A stretch of 64,000 nt of DNA from Roseihalotalea indica. Its GTDB lineage: Bacteria; Bacteroidota; Bacteroidia; Cytophagales; Cyclobacteriaceae. Under the pieces are notes generated by a model, which saw nothing but the letters and a program-made list of their open reading frames with translations, did no database searches and had not been told where the DNA came from. The position numbers and the translations under genes are program-made. Every line of letters begins with the position of its first letter. Position 1 is the first letter of the stretch. Location: assembly GCF_022458895.1 (NCBI RefSeq), contig NZ_JAINFL010000013.1, positions 1 to 64,000 of the forward strand, written 5' to 3'. Below, piece by piece: positions 63,474-64,000 of this stretch.

Positions 63474-64000
63474 TTAAATACCTAATGCCTGTCCACCGCC
63501 TACTTGTATGGTCTCAGCCGTGATAAAAGATGCATCTTTGCTGGCCAGAAAAGAAACCACCGAAGCTACTTCCTGCGGTTCGCCTAATCTTCCTAACATA
63601 ATATTGTTTTTCCATGAAGCGAACACTTCCGGTTTGGTCTCTTTAATTTGCGCGTGGAATGGAGTATCAATGGTGCCCGGAGATACAGCATTTACCCGAA
63701 TTCCGTACTCGGCCAGGTCTTTGGCCAAGGCCCGGGTGATGGCGTGTACGCCCGCCTTGGATGTGCCATAGATACCGGCCCCGGGCCCGCCTGCATTCCA
63801 ACCAGCATTCGAGGTATAATTAATAATGGTGGGGTTTTCGCCTTTTTTAAGGTAAGGGATGGCCGCTCTTGAGGTGAAAAAGACAGAATCCAGATTAAGC
63901 GCCATTACCTTTCGGTAAAAGTCGGTCGTCATCTCCTCGAATCTTGACCGGCCACCCAGCCCCCCTGCATTATTGACCAGCACATCGATTCTACTATATT
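63474..64000 (-). CDS. SDR-family oxidoreductase, 5' end beyond the window
   Basis: Only the C-terminal about 175 residues are present; the frame is open to the window edge (IDVLVNNAGGLGG). The catalytic residues are in YTSNAGWNAGGPGAGIYGTSKAG, and the end is VGGGQALGI. It is a second SDR of the uronate cluster, 21 bases from the first, probably an alternative uronate reductase or a dehydrogenase for a related sugar acid. The N-terminal cofactor-binding motif lies outside the window. Confidence 0.85.
   Translation of the reverse strand, partial: YSRIDVLVNNAGGLGGRSRFEEMTTDFYRKVMALNLDSVFFTSRAAIPYLKKGENPTIINYTSNAGWNAGGPGAGIYGTSKAGVHAITRALAKDLAEYGIRVNAVSPGTIDTPFHAQIKETKPEVFASWKNNIMLGRLGEPQEVASVVSFLASKDASFITAETIQVGGGQALGI

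Noticed and set aside
1..64000. CRISPR arrays, rRNA and tRNA genes
   Set aside because: No regularly spaced direct repeats, tRNA cloverleaf with CCA-type end or conserved rRNA segments were noticed in reading the window.

Overview
The window comes from a member of the Bacteroidota, most likely a marine Cytophagales-type bacterium. The evidence is two SusC/SusD outer-membrane pairs, a one-polypeptide hybrid two-component regulator, lipoprotein glycosidases, sulfatases with Cys-type active sites, A-rich translation starts and a promoter resembling the Bacteroidota TTTG/TAnnTTTG pattern. No rRNA, tRNA or CRISPR array was seen. Genus and species cannot be told from the sequence alone.

Region 1 (1-2.1 kb) is scar tissue: an IS110-type recombinase cut off before its C-terminal catalytic serine domain and joined directly to the C-terminal half of a stomatin/SPFH gene. 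A foldable stretch upstream of the recombinase may be its guide (bridge) RNA, and a 22-bp stem-loop lies downstream. Region 2 (2.1-16.4 kb) is a polysaccharide utilisation locus: a divergent hybrid two-component sensor, SusC/SusD, two GH43-like proteins and a clan GH-A (GH5-like) lipoprotein, with a 164-bp foldable MITE-like element between two of the enzymes.

Region 3 (16.4-32.2 kb) is the most coherent system. A FadR-type GntR regulator precedes a nine-gene same-strand operon: N-acetylneuraminate lyase, SusC, SusD, sialidase, sulfatase, a second lyase-family protein, a second sulfatase, a second sialidase, and a large fusion of a periplasmic kelch mutarotase to a sodium/solute symporter. 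Together they would desulfate a sialylated glycan, release sialic acid, convert its anomer, import it and cleave it. A perfect TATGTA-G-TACATA palindrome over the predicted transcription start of the operon is a strong candidate operator for the GntR protein.

Region 4 (32.2-41.1 kb) holds a Xre/RES toxin-antitoxin pair, a zinc-ribbon membrane protein, a decayed histidine kinase, and a MetR-like regulator followed by a 1-Cys peroxiredoxin and sulfite reductase CysJ/CysI. Region 5 (41.4-53.6 kb) is rich in ion and pH functions: a CPA2 antiporter with TrkA domains, NhaA, glutaminase, an MFS exporter, a Ca/Na antiporter, a histidine kinase with a receiver-CRP response regulator, an HdeD-like protein, a SpoIIAA/STAS-like protein and an Rnk/GreA-type factor. 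Several gene remnants are interspersed.

Region 6 (53.6-56.5 kb) contains a full-length IS4-type transposase that appears to lack two of its three catalytic acids, a glyceraldehyde-3-phosphate dehydrogenase pseudogene with several frameshifts, and a bestrophin-like fragment. Region 7 (56.4-64 kb, minus strand) has an orphan ECF sigma factor and a uronate catabolic operon: two SDR reductases (one running off the window), two 2-keto-3-deoxygluconate-type kinases, a phosphofructokinase with pyrophosphate-type active-site residues, a KDPG aldolase, and an Nramp-fold transporter lacking the usual metal-binding motif. This operon would convert unsaturated uronates, for example from alginate, to pyruvate and glyceraldehyde-3-phosphate.
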